Below, one piece after another: positions 46,452-55,608 of a stretch of 64,000 nt of DNA. The stretch's first letter is position 1. Each line of letters begins with the position of its first letter. Both the position numbers and the translations under genes were made by a program. The notes below the pieces were generated by a model. The model had not been told where the DNA came from. It searched no databases and worked only from the letters and a program-made list of their open reading frames with translations. The stretch covers positions 1-64,000 of the forward strand of contig JAITVV010000084.1 of NCBI GenBank assembly GCA_031285625.1, read 5' to 3'. Origin of the DNA: Prevotella sp. GTDB taxonomy: Bacteria; Bacteroidota; Bacteroidia; Bacteroidales; Dysgonomonadaceae.

Positions 46452-47018
46452 TTAAATCTTTCCGACAAGATCTATACTTGGCTTCAATGTTTCTTCACCT
46501 TTTTTCCATTTAGCAGGGCATACTTCTCCGTCATGAGTTGCAACAAACTGAGCAGCCTCAACTTTGCGTACAAGCTCATCTGCATTACGTCCAATACCAT
46601 TGTCATGGATCTCAGCAATTTTAACCTGCCCTTCAGGGTTTAACAAGAATGTACCTCTATATGCCATTCCTTCTTCTTCAATCATCACTCCAAATGCACG
46701 GCTCAATACACCAACTGTATCAGCTAACATTGGATATTTGATTTTACGGATACTATCTGATGCGTCATGCCATGCTTTGTGTACAAAGTGTGAATCTGTA
46801 CTTACAGAATAAACTTCTACACCCATTGCTTTCAATTGGTCATATTTGTCTGCAATATCAACAAGCTCCGTTGGACAGACAAATGTAAAATCTGCCGGAT
46901 AAAAGAAGAAAATTGCCCATTTGCCTTTTACATCTTCATGTGATACTGTTTTGAAAGCTCCGTTGTGGTAAGCCTGTACTTTGAACTCTGGTAATTGTAA
47001 ATTAATAATTGGCTGCAT
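46452..47018 (-). CDS. ahpC: Alkyl hydroperoxide reductase subunit C (peroxiredoxin)
   Basis: This 188-residue typical 2-Cys peroxiredoxin reduces hydrogen peroxide and organic peroxides in the cytoplasm. Peroxidatic Cys48 is in DFTFVCPTEL and resolving Cys167 in GEVCPAKW. The start is the ATG at 47018 (MQPIINLQLPEFK): a start at 47099 would add 27 residues and lies upstream of the promoter -7 box at 47070-47077. OxyR control is usual in the order, but no OxyR gene or site was identified here. Confidence 0.97.
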   Translation of the reverse strand: MQPIINLQLPEFKVQAYHNGAFKTVSHEDVKGKWAIFFFYPADFTFVCPTELVDIADKYDQLKAMGVEVYSVSTDSHFVHKAWHDASDSIRKIKYPMLADTVGVLSRAFGVMIEEEGMAYRGTFLLNPEGQVKIAEIHDNGIGRNADELVRKVEAAQFVATHDGEVCPAKWKKGEETLKPSIDLVGKI

Positions 47019-47069
47019 AATTAATGTTTTTATATTTATATTAAACTCATAAATTTCATTTATACCCTG

Positions 47070-47100
47070 CAAAGATATATAGTTTTTATTTATACGCAAA
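47070..47100 (-). promoter_or_regulatory. ahpC promoter
   Basis: On the minus strand TTTG (47097-47100), 19 bases, TATCTTTG (47070-47077): a full match to the Bacteroidota consensus. It fixes the ahpC start downstream at 47018. Confidence 0.8.
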
Positions 47101-47238
47101 CTATCAATTATAAACTTTATCTATCACAAAATATCCTACCTAATTACTATTTTTGAGAAAAATATAGAATTATCCTATTTTCGAAACAGCACATATACAA
47201 CTAATATACAGATAGTTATTACACAGATAAAAACAAAA

Positions 47239-47282
47239 GGTGACAAAAGTGACAGTTTTCTCCTTACTTTTTTATTGTTACC
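47239..47282 (-). repeat. Short dispersed repeat, copy 2
   Basis: Read on the minus strand this begins GGTAACAATAAAAAA and ends ACTGTCACTTTTGTCACC, matching the copy at 29987-30028 in order and spacing. Both lie between genes. Confidence 0.5.
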
Positions 47283-47372
47283 TTATTCTTTTCTTGATAC
47301 AAAGAACTATCCATAATAAGATAATTTTATATAATTATCCGGATTGTAATCCATATAAATAATTTAAAATTG

Positions 47373-47380
47373 TAAATTTG
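47373..47380 (+). promoter_or_regulatory. -7 box abutting the GNAT start codon
   Basis: TAAATTTG fits TAnnTTTG and ends only 6 bases before the ATG at 47387, so a transcript from it would be leaderless or nearly so. No good -33 element was seen. Confidence 0.35.
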
Positions 47381-47386
47381 AATATT

Positions 47387-47941
47387 ATGGAAATACCTAA
47401 AGGAAATATAGAGATAAGAAAGATTAGCCGACCCGATATCGGGTCATTAATAGAAATCGGGAAGCAAACATTCATTGAAACCTTTGCTGATAAAAATAGC
47501 GAAGAGAATATGAGAATTTATTTGGAGGAAGGTTTCAATAAAGAGAAATTATTAGAGGAGATCAATAATCCTGAAACCATTTTTTTCTTTGTATCTGCTA
47601 ATAATAAAGATGCAGGATACCTGAAACTCAATTGGGGGCAAGCACAAACAGAATTGAAAGATACTCGTTCTCTTGAGATAGAACGTATCTATATTTTAAA
47701 AGAATTTCAGGGAAGAGGAATAGGGCAAATTTTATTAAATCAGGCTTTAGATATAGCTAGACAGTCAGAGTTAGACTATATCTGGCTAGGGGTTTGGGAA
47801 AAGAATCATCAAGCTATTCAGTTTTATAAGAAAAACGGTTTCATCGAGTTTCATGAACACATCTTTAAATTAGGCGACGAAGAGCAAACAGATATAATGA
47901 TGAGACTTGATCTGAACGAAAGAGAACTTATGCTTTCCTGA
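47387..47941 (+). CDS. GNAT-family N-acetyltransferase, PaiA-like
   Basis: This 184-residue cytoplasmic acetyltransferase shows motif A for acetyl-CoA binding (IERIYILKEFQGRGIGQILLNQAL) and a C-terminal YKKNGF element. The opening (IGKQTFIETFADKNSEENM) and layout resemble PaiA-type polyamine acetyltransferases, but the substrate is not certain. The ATG at 47387 is preferred over a TTG nine bases upstream because that TTG lies within the likely -7 box. The 3' end overlaps a small ORF on the other strand by 14 bases. Confidence 0.87.
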   Translation: MEIPKGNIEIRKISRPDIGSLIEIGKQTFIETFADKNSEENMRIYLEEGFNKEKLLEEINNPETIFFFVSANNKDAGYLKLNWGQAQTELKDTRSLEIERIYILKEFQGRGIGQILLNQALDIARQSELDYIWLGVWEKNHQAIQFYKKNGFIEFHEHIFKLGDEEQTDIMMRLDLNERELMLS

Positions 47942-48095
47942 TTATCTTATTAATATCTATAAGACTAAACGCTTCTCTGAAAATTTTCAAAATTTCTGAA
48001 TAAGTCGAGCATTCCATATTCTGCTGCTGAACATCAAATGAATATTCTCTGATTTTTGAATCCTGATTAACTTCAATACTATAATTCTTTGTCAT
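47928..48095 (-). CDS. Candidate 55-residue small protein
   Basis: The frame starts MTKNYSIEVNQDSKIREYSF and ends INKIIRKA. The C-terminal half looks helical (YSEILKIFREAFSLIDINKI). It has no signal peptide or membrane segment. A promoter-like pair lies upstream on the same strand (CTTG at 48205-48208, 20 bases, TATATTTG at 48177-48184). Its end overlaps the GNAT gene tail by 14 bases. I recognise no family, so coding is probable but not proven. Confidence 0.5.
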   Translation of the reverse strand: MTKNYSIEVNQDSKIREYSFDVQQQNMECSTYSEILKIFREAFSLIDINKIIRKA

Positions 48096-48176
48096 AACCT
48101 ATAATTTTATAATTTCTAAAACTACTAAATAACCTTAATTGAAACTCTAATAACTACTTTTAGACCCTGTTTCTAA

Positions 48177-48208
48177 CAAATATAACTAAAATAAATATCT
48201 TCTTCAAG
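48177..48208 (-). promoter_or_regulatory. Candidate promoter of the 55-residue ORF
   Basis: Minus-strand CTTG (48205-48208), 20 bases, TATATTTG (48177-48184). It would give a leader of about 75 bases. Confidence 0.45.
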
Positions 48209-48421
48209 TTTAAATCTTCCAAAATATTTTCTTTCTGTCTAAAAACGAAACTTATTAATACTTTAATCATATATATCTATATACCAATATCTTAAATAGA
48301 CATCTATAAATTCGTCTTTTTAGAAAAATCGACTTTTATCCGATCATTTACCAAATCAGATATTTCACAATGAAAGTTTATTACAAAAGGATCGAAACTT
48401 TATTCGTAACTATCTTAAAAA
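48209..48421. other. AT-rich region downstream of glpC
   Basis: No gene is visible. A TCGAAA motif like those at the glp promoters occurs at 48392-48397, but it lies beyond the end of glpC and may be chance. No clear terminator for glpABC was found. Confidence 0.4.
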
Positions 48422-49636
48422 TCAGGCTAAAGCCTTTGCTAAAATAGAAATCGGATGTTCACAACGTTTTGTTGTTGACATTTCTATCTGCCATTTGCAT
48501 GTCTCACAGTCGGTGACAACATAATCGATATCTGATGCTTCTATCTGTTGGAATAATGATTCACCTATATCCTGTGATGTTTTATAGTTTTCTTTTTTGA
48601 ATCCATACGTTCCGGCTATACCACAACACTGCGAATCAAGGACTTTCAACTCAATATTAGGAATCAATTTAAGCAGCTCTAAAGAATAATATGACCAACC
48701 TAGTTTTTCCATATGGCATGGTGTGTGATACGCAACCTTAATCTTATCTTTTTTCAGTTTTAACGGGATATCCGAAAGACTCAATAACCTGTATATATAA
48801 CGTGTAGCCAATTCTACCTGGTCTCTGACTTCGCGGGTATCTATGCCTAACAAATGAGGATATTCGTCGCGAATAGTAAATGTACATGTTGAAGAAGTGG
48901 CCACAACTGGTATATTTTTCTCAAGGATCGATTCTTTGATGGAAGCGACATTTACATTCGCCTGTTTACGAGCCTGATTAATAAACCCATTGGATATTAA
49001 GGCAACCCCGCAACATTTTTCCTTGCGTAACAACTGCACCCCAATACCAAGTGCATTAAAGACTTTTACCAGATCTTTACCCAATTGGGGGTTATTATAA
49101 TTAGCATAGCATCCATGAAAATAACTAACCTGCTTTGGAAAAGCTTTTTGCTCCTTAGCATGCTTTTTATACCAGCCTTCGAATGTCCCGAATGAATATT
49201 TAGGAAAATTACGATGATGATCTATTTGTAGCACTTTATCCAAAACAACTTTTGTTGGTTTTAGTGCCAAAGCAGTGTTTACTATAGGCGCAAAGGGTGT
49301 GGCGAGTGTTCCCACCAAATCTGTATTAGCTAAAATAAAGTCCCTGACCTTAGGTTTCTTCTTACTGTACTTGATACGGGCTGATTGAATAATATCGCCT
49401 ATCTTAACATTTGAAGGACAGGCAACTTCACATCTTTTGCAATTAATACAATATTTCAGAGCCTCATCATAAAAGTTCGATCTTTTCAAACGCAAGCGCT
49501 CACCATCAGGACCAGCCTGTTTAGGTCCCGGATAATCAGGATTTACCGCTGCGACAGGACAATATACAGTGCAAACTGTACATTTAATGCACTGTTCAAA
49601 ATTATTTTCGCTAACACTATGTTGTTGTAAGTTCAT
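48422..49636 (-). CDS. glpC: Anaerobic glycerol-3-phosphate dehydrogenase subunit C
   Basis: The 404-residue iron-sulfur subunit passes electrons from GlpAB toward the menaquinone pool at the membrane. Two ferredoxin-type 4Fe-4S motifs lie near the start (CIKCTVCTVYCP and CINCKRCEVACP), followed by two CCG domains (KCCGVALIS; CH ... SQCCGIAGTYGF). It is last in glpABC, 12 bases after glpB. Confidence 0.96.
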   Translation of the reverse strand: MNLQQHSVSENNFEQCIKCTVCTVYCPVAAVNPDYPGPKQAGPDGERLRLKRSNFYDEALKYCINCKRCEVACPSNVKIGDIIQSARIKYSKKKPKVRDFILANTDLVGTLATPFAPIVNTALALKPTKVVLDKVLQIDHHRNFPKYSFGTFEGWYKKHAKEQKAFPKQVSYFHGCYANYNNPQLGKDLVKVFNALGIGVQLLRKEKCCGVALISNGFINQARKQANVNVASIKESILEKNIPVVATSSTCTFTIRDEYPHLLGIDTREVRDQVELATRYIYRLLSLSDIPLKLKKDKIKVAYHTPCHMEKLGWSYYSLELLKLIPNIELKVLDSQCCGIAGTYGFKKENYKTSQDIGESLFQQIEASDIDYVVTDCETCKWQIEMSTTKRCEHPISILAKALA

Positions 49637-49648
49637 CTCAGTTCAATA

Positions 49649-50896
49649 TTATTTGCTTAATATACTTTCGGCGATTGCCAATGCACTTAATATAGATACA
49701 CCCGCACCACAACCTTCTTTAATAGGATTAAATCCTTCGAGAATAGCTCCTGAAACATATAGGTTATCAATAGCCTGCCCCTGCAATAATCCCCGGAACG
49801 AACGATCTGTTTTCACACCAAACTTCTGATAACCTTGTGATTCAAATATCTTAGTATTATACCACTCTTTCCTGTCGGGTGCATAAGATACATCCAAATT
49901 GAAAACAGGCTCATAGATACGATCGGAAGTAGCAATCAATCCCTGACTAAAGTAACTGCCTGTAGCCAGAACCACATCTTTACCCGTGAATGGAATATCC
50001 CCATGATTGTAAGAATAAAGCCTCACCACTTTATTGCCCTCTATATCAGCTTTCTTCACACTATCACCTAACATATACACACCACCCAATTTCAGAAAAT
50101 AGTCATGCAGATATTGTTGTGTATGAATTCCCACTATCGAAGGGGGCATCGTAGGTATCAGAAAAATCGGTTTTTCTACCGCTTCTTCCAGTTTATGCAA
50201 TGCATCAGACTCCAGACCAATACAGGCGGGGAAAATGATTGCATCACAACCGTTACTTTTCGCATTCAATATTTCAGCCAATTCACTTATTTTCTTATCC
50301 AGAACCCGTGCAATATTAGTAGATCGCAATTCACTGGGATTCCTGCGTAAATGCTCAATATCCGGTAAATCGAATAAGTGAATATCACTTTCTGTTCCTA
50401 ATTTCAAAAACTCATCCGCTATAAATTGAGGGTAGAAATCGAGAAAGCCAATAAGATTGAATATCGCTACTTTTTTCCAAGGCAATGACTCATTGATGTT
50501 ACTGGATGCAAATCCCTGAGTGGACAGCCATGTCGGTTTAAGCAATCCCATCGGGGTAACTCTATAGTGATTTTGCTTCGCATTACCTTTCAATGAAATG
50601 TTTACACCTTTGAAGAATTGCTCCGCTGTAAATGCCATATCTAAGAATTTATCCTTACCTAGTTTTGCATAAGGATGCTCCGGTGCCTGTCGTATTAATT
50701 CATCGATAGATGCAAGCGGGTTGCTAACCTCTGTCCCATCAGGTAAAACATTTAATAAATCAAAAGAGCCGGATGAAAAATGCAATGCGCTTTGCCCGGA
50801 TGAGATGATTACACAACGCTGTCCCTGCTGAGACAAACGTATTCCGCAAATCAGTCCGGATAATCCTCCACCTATTATAACTGTATCAAATTTCAT
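49649..50896 (-). CDS. glpB: Anaerobic glycerol-3-phosphate dehydrogenase subunit B
   Basis: This 415-residue flavoprotein subunit begins with a dinucleotide-binding motif (VIIGGGLSGLICGIRLSQQG) and ends with a second conserved FAD segment (LYVSGAILEGFNPIKEGCGAG). With GlpA it oxidises glycerol-3-phosphate to dihydroxyacetone phosphate when oxygen is low. It lies 7 bases after glpA and 12 before glpC. Confidence 0.95.
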   Translation of the reverse strand: MKFDTVIIGGGLSGLICGIRLSQQGQRCVIISSGQSALHFSSGSFDLLNVLPDGTEVSNPLASIDELIRQAPEHPYAKLGKDKFLDMAFTAEQFFKGVNISLKGNAKQNHYRVTPMGLLKPTWLSTQGFASSNINESLPWKKVAIFNLIGFLDFYPQFIADEFLKLGTESDIHLFDLPDIEHLRRNPSELRSTNIARVLDKKISELAEILNAKSNGCDAIIFPACIGLESDALHKLEEAVEKPIFLIPTMPPSIVGIHTQQYLHDYFLKLGGVYMLGDSVKKADIEGNKVVRLYSYNHGDIPFTGKDVVLATGSYFSQGLIATSDRIYEPVFNLDVSYAPDRKEWYNTKIFESQGYQKFGVKTDRSFRGLLQGQAIDNLYVSGAILEGFNPIKEGCGAGVSILSALAIAESILSK

Positions 50897-50903
50897 TTCA
50901 GTC

Positions 50904-52523
50904 TCATTTTTTTGTTGACGTTAGACCACAAATACTCTCATAAACCCAAGCAGTATATTCGCTTTCGCGCAGAGTATCTCCCCATGCAATAGGATAAACG
51001 CCTTTCCATCGTTCATTCAGGAATGAGGATAATTCTTCTTTGGCACGCTTGCTGCAAAACTTATCAGTACTACTCATGATACCTGCCGCTCTACAGGCAC
51101 ATAATTCTCCTTGACAAGTACCCATTCCTACACGGGTTCTGCGCCTCAGATCGACCAGGCTTTTTACATTTAATTCATCCAGTGCAAACTTAACCTCTCC
51201 AACAGAAACTTCTTCACATTCGCATACAAGGCTATTATCCAACTCTGTATTATCAGATAATTTTTCTGCCATATCTCCATGACGATAGATAGCCGATTTT
51301 CGCTGTGCTAATGGAAGTGAAACTATTTTTCGATTAATCTCTTCCAACTTCTCGCGTGAGCCCGGAAGATTTTCTTCTGCAGTAGTACAAGCAGCCGATA
51401 CATTTAGTTTTTCACATACGAGGTCGGTAGCCCATTCGGCCATCAGTCTGTAAGTCATAAGCTTTCCTCCGGTAATAGTTATATATCCCTGCAAGCCATC
51501 CCGTTTGGCATGATCCAACAATACTATACCGCGACTGACATTACGCCCTGTAGGATCATCGTCTGATGCAACCAGAGGACGTACTCCTGCATAAGCCCGC
51601 AAAATACGTGTTTTAGCTAAACGAGGAGATAGTTTTTCACCCTCACGTATCAGTATATCAACCTCCTCCGGTGTTACAATCATATTATCAATCTGATCGT
51701 AGGGTATATTTGTCGATGTTGTTCCTATCAACGATATTGTATCACCGGGTACCAGGATATCTGCATCGGCCGGTTTACGGCATCTGTTAAGAACCAGGTT
51801 ATTCACCCTGTGTCCAAAAATCAACAGGGAGCCTTTAGCCGGCAACATATTTACAGTGACACCTGCAAGTTGCGATATATGTTGTCCCCATATACCTCCT
51901 GCATTAACGACAATAGATCCATATATTTGTTTTGTTTCTTTTGCTTTGTGATCAAATACCTCAACCCCAGTCACACGATCTTGCTCTTTAAGCAATCCTA
52001 TAACTTCATGATAAGTTAATACTGAGGCTCCGTGATCTTTCGCATCTATCATATTTGAAGCGGTTAGCCGGAACGGGTCGACTGAACCATCAGGAACCTT
52101 TACTGCTCCAATAATATCAGGATTAGCGGAGGGTTCGAGAAGTAATGCTGCTTTAGGGTCGATCACCTCTGCTCTAATTCCGGCAGAAATGCAGGCCTCC
52201 ACAAATTTGGCCTGATAATTTATATCATCTTCCGGCAGGCTTAGAAATAAGCCATTTGTTTCTTCCACGCAATGGCTGGCTATTCTTTTCAGAATCATAT
52301 TTTCTTTGATGCATTCTTCAGCCGACTCTCTGTCAGTTACAGCATAACGGGCACCACTATGCAACAAACCATGATTACGGCCGGTTGCACCTGTAGCAAT
52401 ATCATACCGCTCAAGCAACAAAGCCTTTAATCCTCTACGGGAACAATCACGGGCTACCCCTGCTCCTGTTGCACCCCCACCAATGATTATAACATCAAAT
52501 ATTTTTGTAGATTCCATATTCAT
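50904..52523 (-). CDS. glpA: Anaerobic glycerol-3-phosphate dehydrogenase subunit A
   Basis: This catalytic FAD subunit carries VIIIGGGATGAGVARDCSRR near the start, GRNHGLLHSGARYA, and a C-terminal BFD-like 2Fe-2S part (CECEEVSVGEV and TCQGELCACR). The frame is open further upstream, but the first ATG downstream of the promoter is at 52523 (MNMESTKIFDV); 52517 is an equally possible start. It leads the glpABC operon. TCGAAA motifs, also found at the glpD/regulator promoter, lie just upstream. Confidence 0.96.
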   Translation of the reverse strand: MNMESTKIFDVIIIGGGATGAGVARDCSRRGLKALLLERYDIATGATGRNHGLLHSGARYAVTDRESAEECIKENMILKRIASHCVEETNGLFLSLPEDDINYQAKFVEACISAGIRAEVIDPKAALLLEPSANPDIIGAVKVPDGSVDPFRLTASNMIDAKDHGASVLTYHEVIGLLKEQDRVTGVEVFDHKAKETKQIYGSIVVNAGGIWGQHISQLAGVTVNMLPAKGSLLIFGHRVNNLVLNRCRKPADADILVPGDTISLIGTTSTNIPYDQIDNMIVTPEEVDILIREGEKLSPRLAKTRILRAYAGVRPLVASDDDPTGRNVSRGIVLLDHAKRDGLQGYITITGGKLMTYRLMAEWATDLVCEKLNVSAACTTAEENLPGSREKLEEINRKIVSLPLAQRKSAIYRHGDMAEKLSDNTELDNSLVCECEEVSVGEVKFALDELNVKSLVDLRRRTRVGMGTCQGELCACRAAGIMSSTDKFCSKRAKEELSSFLNERWKGVYPIAWGDTLRESEYTAWVYESICGLTSTKK

Positions 52524-52538
52524 TTTATTAAGCCTATA

Positions 52539-52569
52539 CAAATAAACGAATAAAACGGAAGATATCAAA
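52539..52569 (-). promoter_or_regulatory. glpABC promoter
   Basis: Minus-strand TTTG (52566-52569), 19 bases, TTTATTTG (52539-52546; one mismatch to TAnnTTTG). Confidence 0.55.
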
Positions 52570-52584
52570 ACAAAATAAAGTTTA

Positions 52585-52602
52585 TTTCGAAAGATATCGA
52601 AA
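52585..52602. promoter_or_regulatory. Candidate GlpR operator upstream of glpA
   Basis: TTTCGAAA (52585-52592, a palindrome) is followed by a second TCGAAA (52597-52602), ten bases on. The same TCGAAA word is arrayed at the glpD/regulator intergenic region. Confidence 0.5.
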
Positions 52603-52617
52603 CTTTTATTATAAAGA

Positions 52618-52644
52618 AAAGGGAAACCGATTTGGCTTCCCTTT
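52618..52644 (-). terminator. Terminator after the porin gene
   Basis: A stem of AAAGGGAA and CC paired with GG and TTCCCTTT (52618-52628 with 52634-52644, one mismatch) is followed by a T-rich stretch on the minus strand. It separates the glpDKF-HAD-porin unit from glpABC. Confidence 0.7.
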
Positions 52645-52668
52645 CAAACATCAGACTGATTTCAACTA

Positions 52669-53841
52669 TTAGAATACGACTTGCACCCTAGCCTGTATAG
52701 CATTAATATTTTCTCCTGCAGCAAGAGGATTATTACGTCCTAAAGCTACATTTGAATAATCTAATCTGAACATTACATATTTATTCAGATAATAGTTACC
52801 TGCAAATGACCAGTCACTCATACGACCGCCTTTTATACCAGAATGGGCATTATCCAGGTCAGTATAGTTATATCTCAATGCAAACTCCAAAGACTTAGGC
52901 TTAGGAGTTCCCATTCTGGCCCATGATGCAGAGTAAGTATAATTTCCTCCGATAGCCAGAAAACCTATCTGAGCATATGCTCCACTAGCTTTATATGCAG
53001 GAAGATCATCTTTACGTTCTACATTACTATGGAAATATTCCGCCTGAAGATGTACCGGTCCATAGGCGCCGATCAGTTCCACTGCATATTTTGCCTGATA
53101 ATCAGCATTGGCTATACTCGCATTTATAAATTTACGTTTCTCTACGTTTGTTATCAATGAGCTTCCATAACCAATTGTCTTAGGTTTCTGCACGCCATCA
53201 GCATCAAATCCATTCGCATCAGCTTTACGATACGAGCCAGCCAGACCGATATGAAATATTTTACCTTCCTGTTGGAGCGGATTAAATACGACACGCCCGG
53301 TTGCTGCATAGCCATCATCACCTTCAATAGAGTTATTCATAGAATCCCCATCAGCAAAAGCACCGATACCTACCCACATATATTTATTCCATCCAATATA
53401 TTCAACTCCTAGCTTTCTTCCCGGAGAAAAAGCAAAAGAAGAAGCATTAGCCGTGATGAACTTAATATTTGCCGAACTTTCCATATGATCAATACCAAAA
53501 GGCTCTGCAAAATGTCCTCCTCTGACATATGATGTCTTATTCAGATTATATTGCAGGAAAATATCTTTATAACCTACTTTTCCTCCGGCAAATCCGATAT
53601 CGACTTTCACATCAAAACTTTTATACTTGGCTTTCAGTCCCAGACGGACATCGGTCAAGGCTACCCCATTACTCAGATCGGTTTCATCTTCAAGGTATGT
53701 AGCTCCATCAAAGTAGAAACGTCCCATCGGAGTGATCTTGATAGTTTCCTCTCCTACTTTCACATCTACCGATTGTGCCGAAAGTGATGCAAATCCAAGT
53801 ATTAGCAGGACAATAACTATATTTAATCTGTGACTAAACAT
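52669..53841 (-). CDS. OprP/OprO-type outer-membrane porin
   Basis: This 390-residue exported barrel protein (signal peptide near SLSAQ) resembles phosphate-selective porins O and P: the early GRFYFDGATYLED, the VRLGLKAKY and GGHFAEPFGIDHMESS strands, and a final barrel strand ending QARVQVVF. Such porins favour anions. It starts 2 bases after the HAD gene, so the two are coupled. In the glp unit it could admit glycerol phosphates or glycerophosphodiesters to the periplasm; the cargo is inferred. Confidence 0.88.
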   Translation of the reverse strand: MFSHRLNIVIVLLILGFASLSAQSVDVKVGEETIKITPMGRFYFDGATYLEDETDLSNGVALTDVRLGLKAKYKSFDVKVDIGFAGGKVGYKDIFLQYNLNKTSYVRGGHFAEPFGIDHMESSANIKFITANASSFAFSPGRKLGVEYIGWNKYMWVGIGAFADGDSMNNSIEGDDGYAATGRVVFNPLQQEGKIFHIGLAGSYRKADANGFDADGVQKPKTIGYGSSLITNVEKRKFINASIANADYQAKYAVELIGAYGPVHLQAEYFHSNVERKDDLPAYKASGAYAQIGFLAIGGNYTYSASWARMGTPKPKSLEFALRYNYTDLDNAHSGIKGGRMSDWSFAGNYYLNKYVMFRLDYSNVALGRNNPLAAGENINAIQARVQVVF

Positions 53842-53843
53842 AA

Positions 53844-54797
53844 CTATGGTTTTTTATTGGTTTTATTAGCCTTCATACCCATTTCTTTTGTTACGTAAGT
53901 ATGATTTCCTTCAGGAACGTCGTTACAATAAACGATTACCGCATTTGGGTCTTTATCCCAATATTGTTTCACTGTCATACCTTCCATATTTCCGGCATGT
54001 TCTTTTTCAATCTTAACATTATCAGGATTAACCATCAATTTCATACCTACCGATTCATCCATCATTTCCATGTCGCCACGGCTGTTACCACCTACGATAA
54101 TAGGACGCGCCTTAATAAATGTATGGATAGTTTCACCTTTACCCCAGTCTTGAGGAACAGGAGTCACCATTTCATCTGTAGTTTTTCCATCCCTTACAGT
54201 AGATTTTACACCAATAATGCGATCTACAGGAATACCAAGTTGTTCGTGAACGAAACGTTGATAAAGAAATTCGGGAGAAGCTGTAAGCACCCATATTTCA
54301 ATACCGTATTCTTGCAGATTAGCTAAAAATTCTTTCATCTCAGGATACATTTTACCTTGAAATTTTTCATGGAAAGAATTATTCCCAATTGTAGCAATTT
54401 CGTCCGGAGTAAGACCTGCAAAATATTTAATACGTTTCTGTACATAAGCTATACCCACGTTGTCAGGTCCGTTTACCATATCATCCACAATTGCCATTTT
54501 TTCTTTGGAATATTTGTCGTTTTTACCTGCATATGTCTTTTTTGCATGGTCTAAAAGAGCCTCATCCGCCAGATAATAGGGAACTTGACCGAATAAAGTT
54601 CCGTCGCAGTCAAATATAGCGACTTTACGTTCTTTCATGGTGATTGTAGAATTCAAAAAGCTTTCTATACGATCATTTGCCTCCTTAGGCCATCCTTTAA
54701 TATAACGGTACGTTTGAGCGGTTAAAGCAAACGAAGAGGATAATAACATCACCGCTACAAGGCATAACGCCTTGCGCATAAAATTCATTTTTTTCAT
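53844..54797 (-). CDS. Periplasmic HAD-family phosphatase
   Basis: The 317-residue protein has a signal peptide (about 1-28, ALTAQ) and the HAD motifs: FDCDGTLFG (nucleophile Asp63, acid Asp65), LTAS (motif II), a Lys and GGNSRGDMEMM (motif III/IV Asp). It looks like a phosphoserine-phosphatase-type enzyme moved to the periplasm. Placed between glpF and an anion porin, it may hydrolyse glycerol phosphates so that glycerol can enter through GlpF. That role is inference; other phosphomonoesters are possible. Confidence 0.9.
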   Translation of the reverse strand: MKKMNFMRKALCLVAVMLLSSSFALTAQTYRYIKGWPKEANDRIESFLNSTITMKERKVAIFDCDGTLFGQVPYYLADEALLDHAKKTYAGKNDKYSKEKMAIVDDMVNGPDNVGIAYVQKRIKYFAGLTPDEIATIGNNSFHEKFQGKMYPEMKEFLANLQEYGIEIWVLTASPEFLYQRFVHEQLGIPVDRIIGVKSTVRDGKTTDEMVTPVPQDWGKGETIHTFIKARPIIVGGNSRGDMEMMDESVGMKLMVNPDNVKIEKEHAGNMEGMTVKQYWDKDPNAVIVYCNDVPEGNHTYVTKEMGMKANKTNKKP

Positions 54798-54855
54798 AAT
54801 AAGAAAATTTACAGATTAATAACTACTTGATTTTTAGTATTCTTTTTGATTAGAT

Positions 54856-55551
54856 TTAACTTACGATCATAAATAATCCGGCAGCAAGGACTGCTCCCAC
54901 AGAAGGACCTAATACAGGAATCCAGGAATACCCCCAATCACTATCCCTTTTTCCTTTTATAGGCAATATGGCATGGGCTATACGAGGCCCTAAGTCACGT
55001 GCCGGGTTAATGGCGTATCCTGTGGTTCCTCCTAATGACATACCAATTGCAACAATTAGTAAAGAAACCGGTAGAGGCCCGGCAATCTCAGCTCCACGAA
55101 CCATCAATATACCAAATACGAGTATAAATGTTCCGATTACTTCACTCATAAAATTATAGAAGTACGCCCTTATGGCAGGACCTGTACAAAACACACCTTT
55201 CTTAGCATCAGGGTTTTCCTCTGCATCAAAGTGAGGTTTATACATAAGAAACACCAAACTGGCACCTAAAATAGCACCGAGTATTTGTGCTACAATATAA
55301 CCAACAACGCTACCTTCAAAACTCCCAGCCAATGCAAGTCCTATAGTAACTGCAGGATTCAGATGGGCCCCCGAATAAGGCGCAGAAATAAAGGCGGCAA
55401 CAAAAACGGCAAAACCCCAGCCAAATGCAATCACACCCCAGCCGGCGCCATTACCCAATGTCTTTTTCAGAGAAACATTCGCACATACCCCTGCCCCAAA
55501 GAGTATTAAAATTGCTGTTCCGATGAATTCGAATATTATATCTTTTCCCAT
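54856..55551 (-). CDS. glpF: Glycerol facilitator (aquaglyceroporin)
   Basis: This 231-residue inner-membrane channel of the MIP family has both NPA motifs: AHLNPAVTIG (Asn65) and AINPARDLGPR (Asn182), where the Asp after NPAR is typical of glycerol-conducting members. About six helices are visible. It is beside glpK, which traps the glycerol by phosphorylation. Confidence 0.95.
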   Translation of the reverse strand: MGKDIIFEFIGTAILILFGAGVCANVSLKKTLGNGAGWGVIAFGWGFAVFVAAFISAPYSGAHLNPAVTIGLALAGSFEGSVVGYIVAQILGAILGASLVFLMYKPHFDAEENPDAKKGVFCTGPAIRAYFYNFMSEVIGTFILVFGILMVRGAEIAGPLPVSLLIVAIGMSLGGTTGYAINPARDLGPRIAHAILPIKGKRDSDWGYSWIPVLGPSVGAVLAAGLFMIVS

Positions 55552-55608
55552 GGTATTATATTACTTTTACAAGTATAGATTTAGTACAGTTAGTTTTATA
55601 TAGGGGTA

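Noticed and set aside
47019-47099. Longer AhpC start at 47099
   Set aside because: The extra 27 residues are not family-like and that start lies upstream of the promoter -7 box, so it would not be transcribed from it.
48392-48397. TCGAAA motif downstream of glpC as a GlpR site
   Set aside because: A single copy with no promoter facing a glp gene; likely chance in AT-rich DNA.
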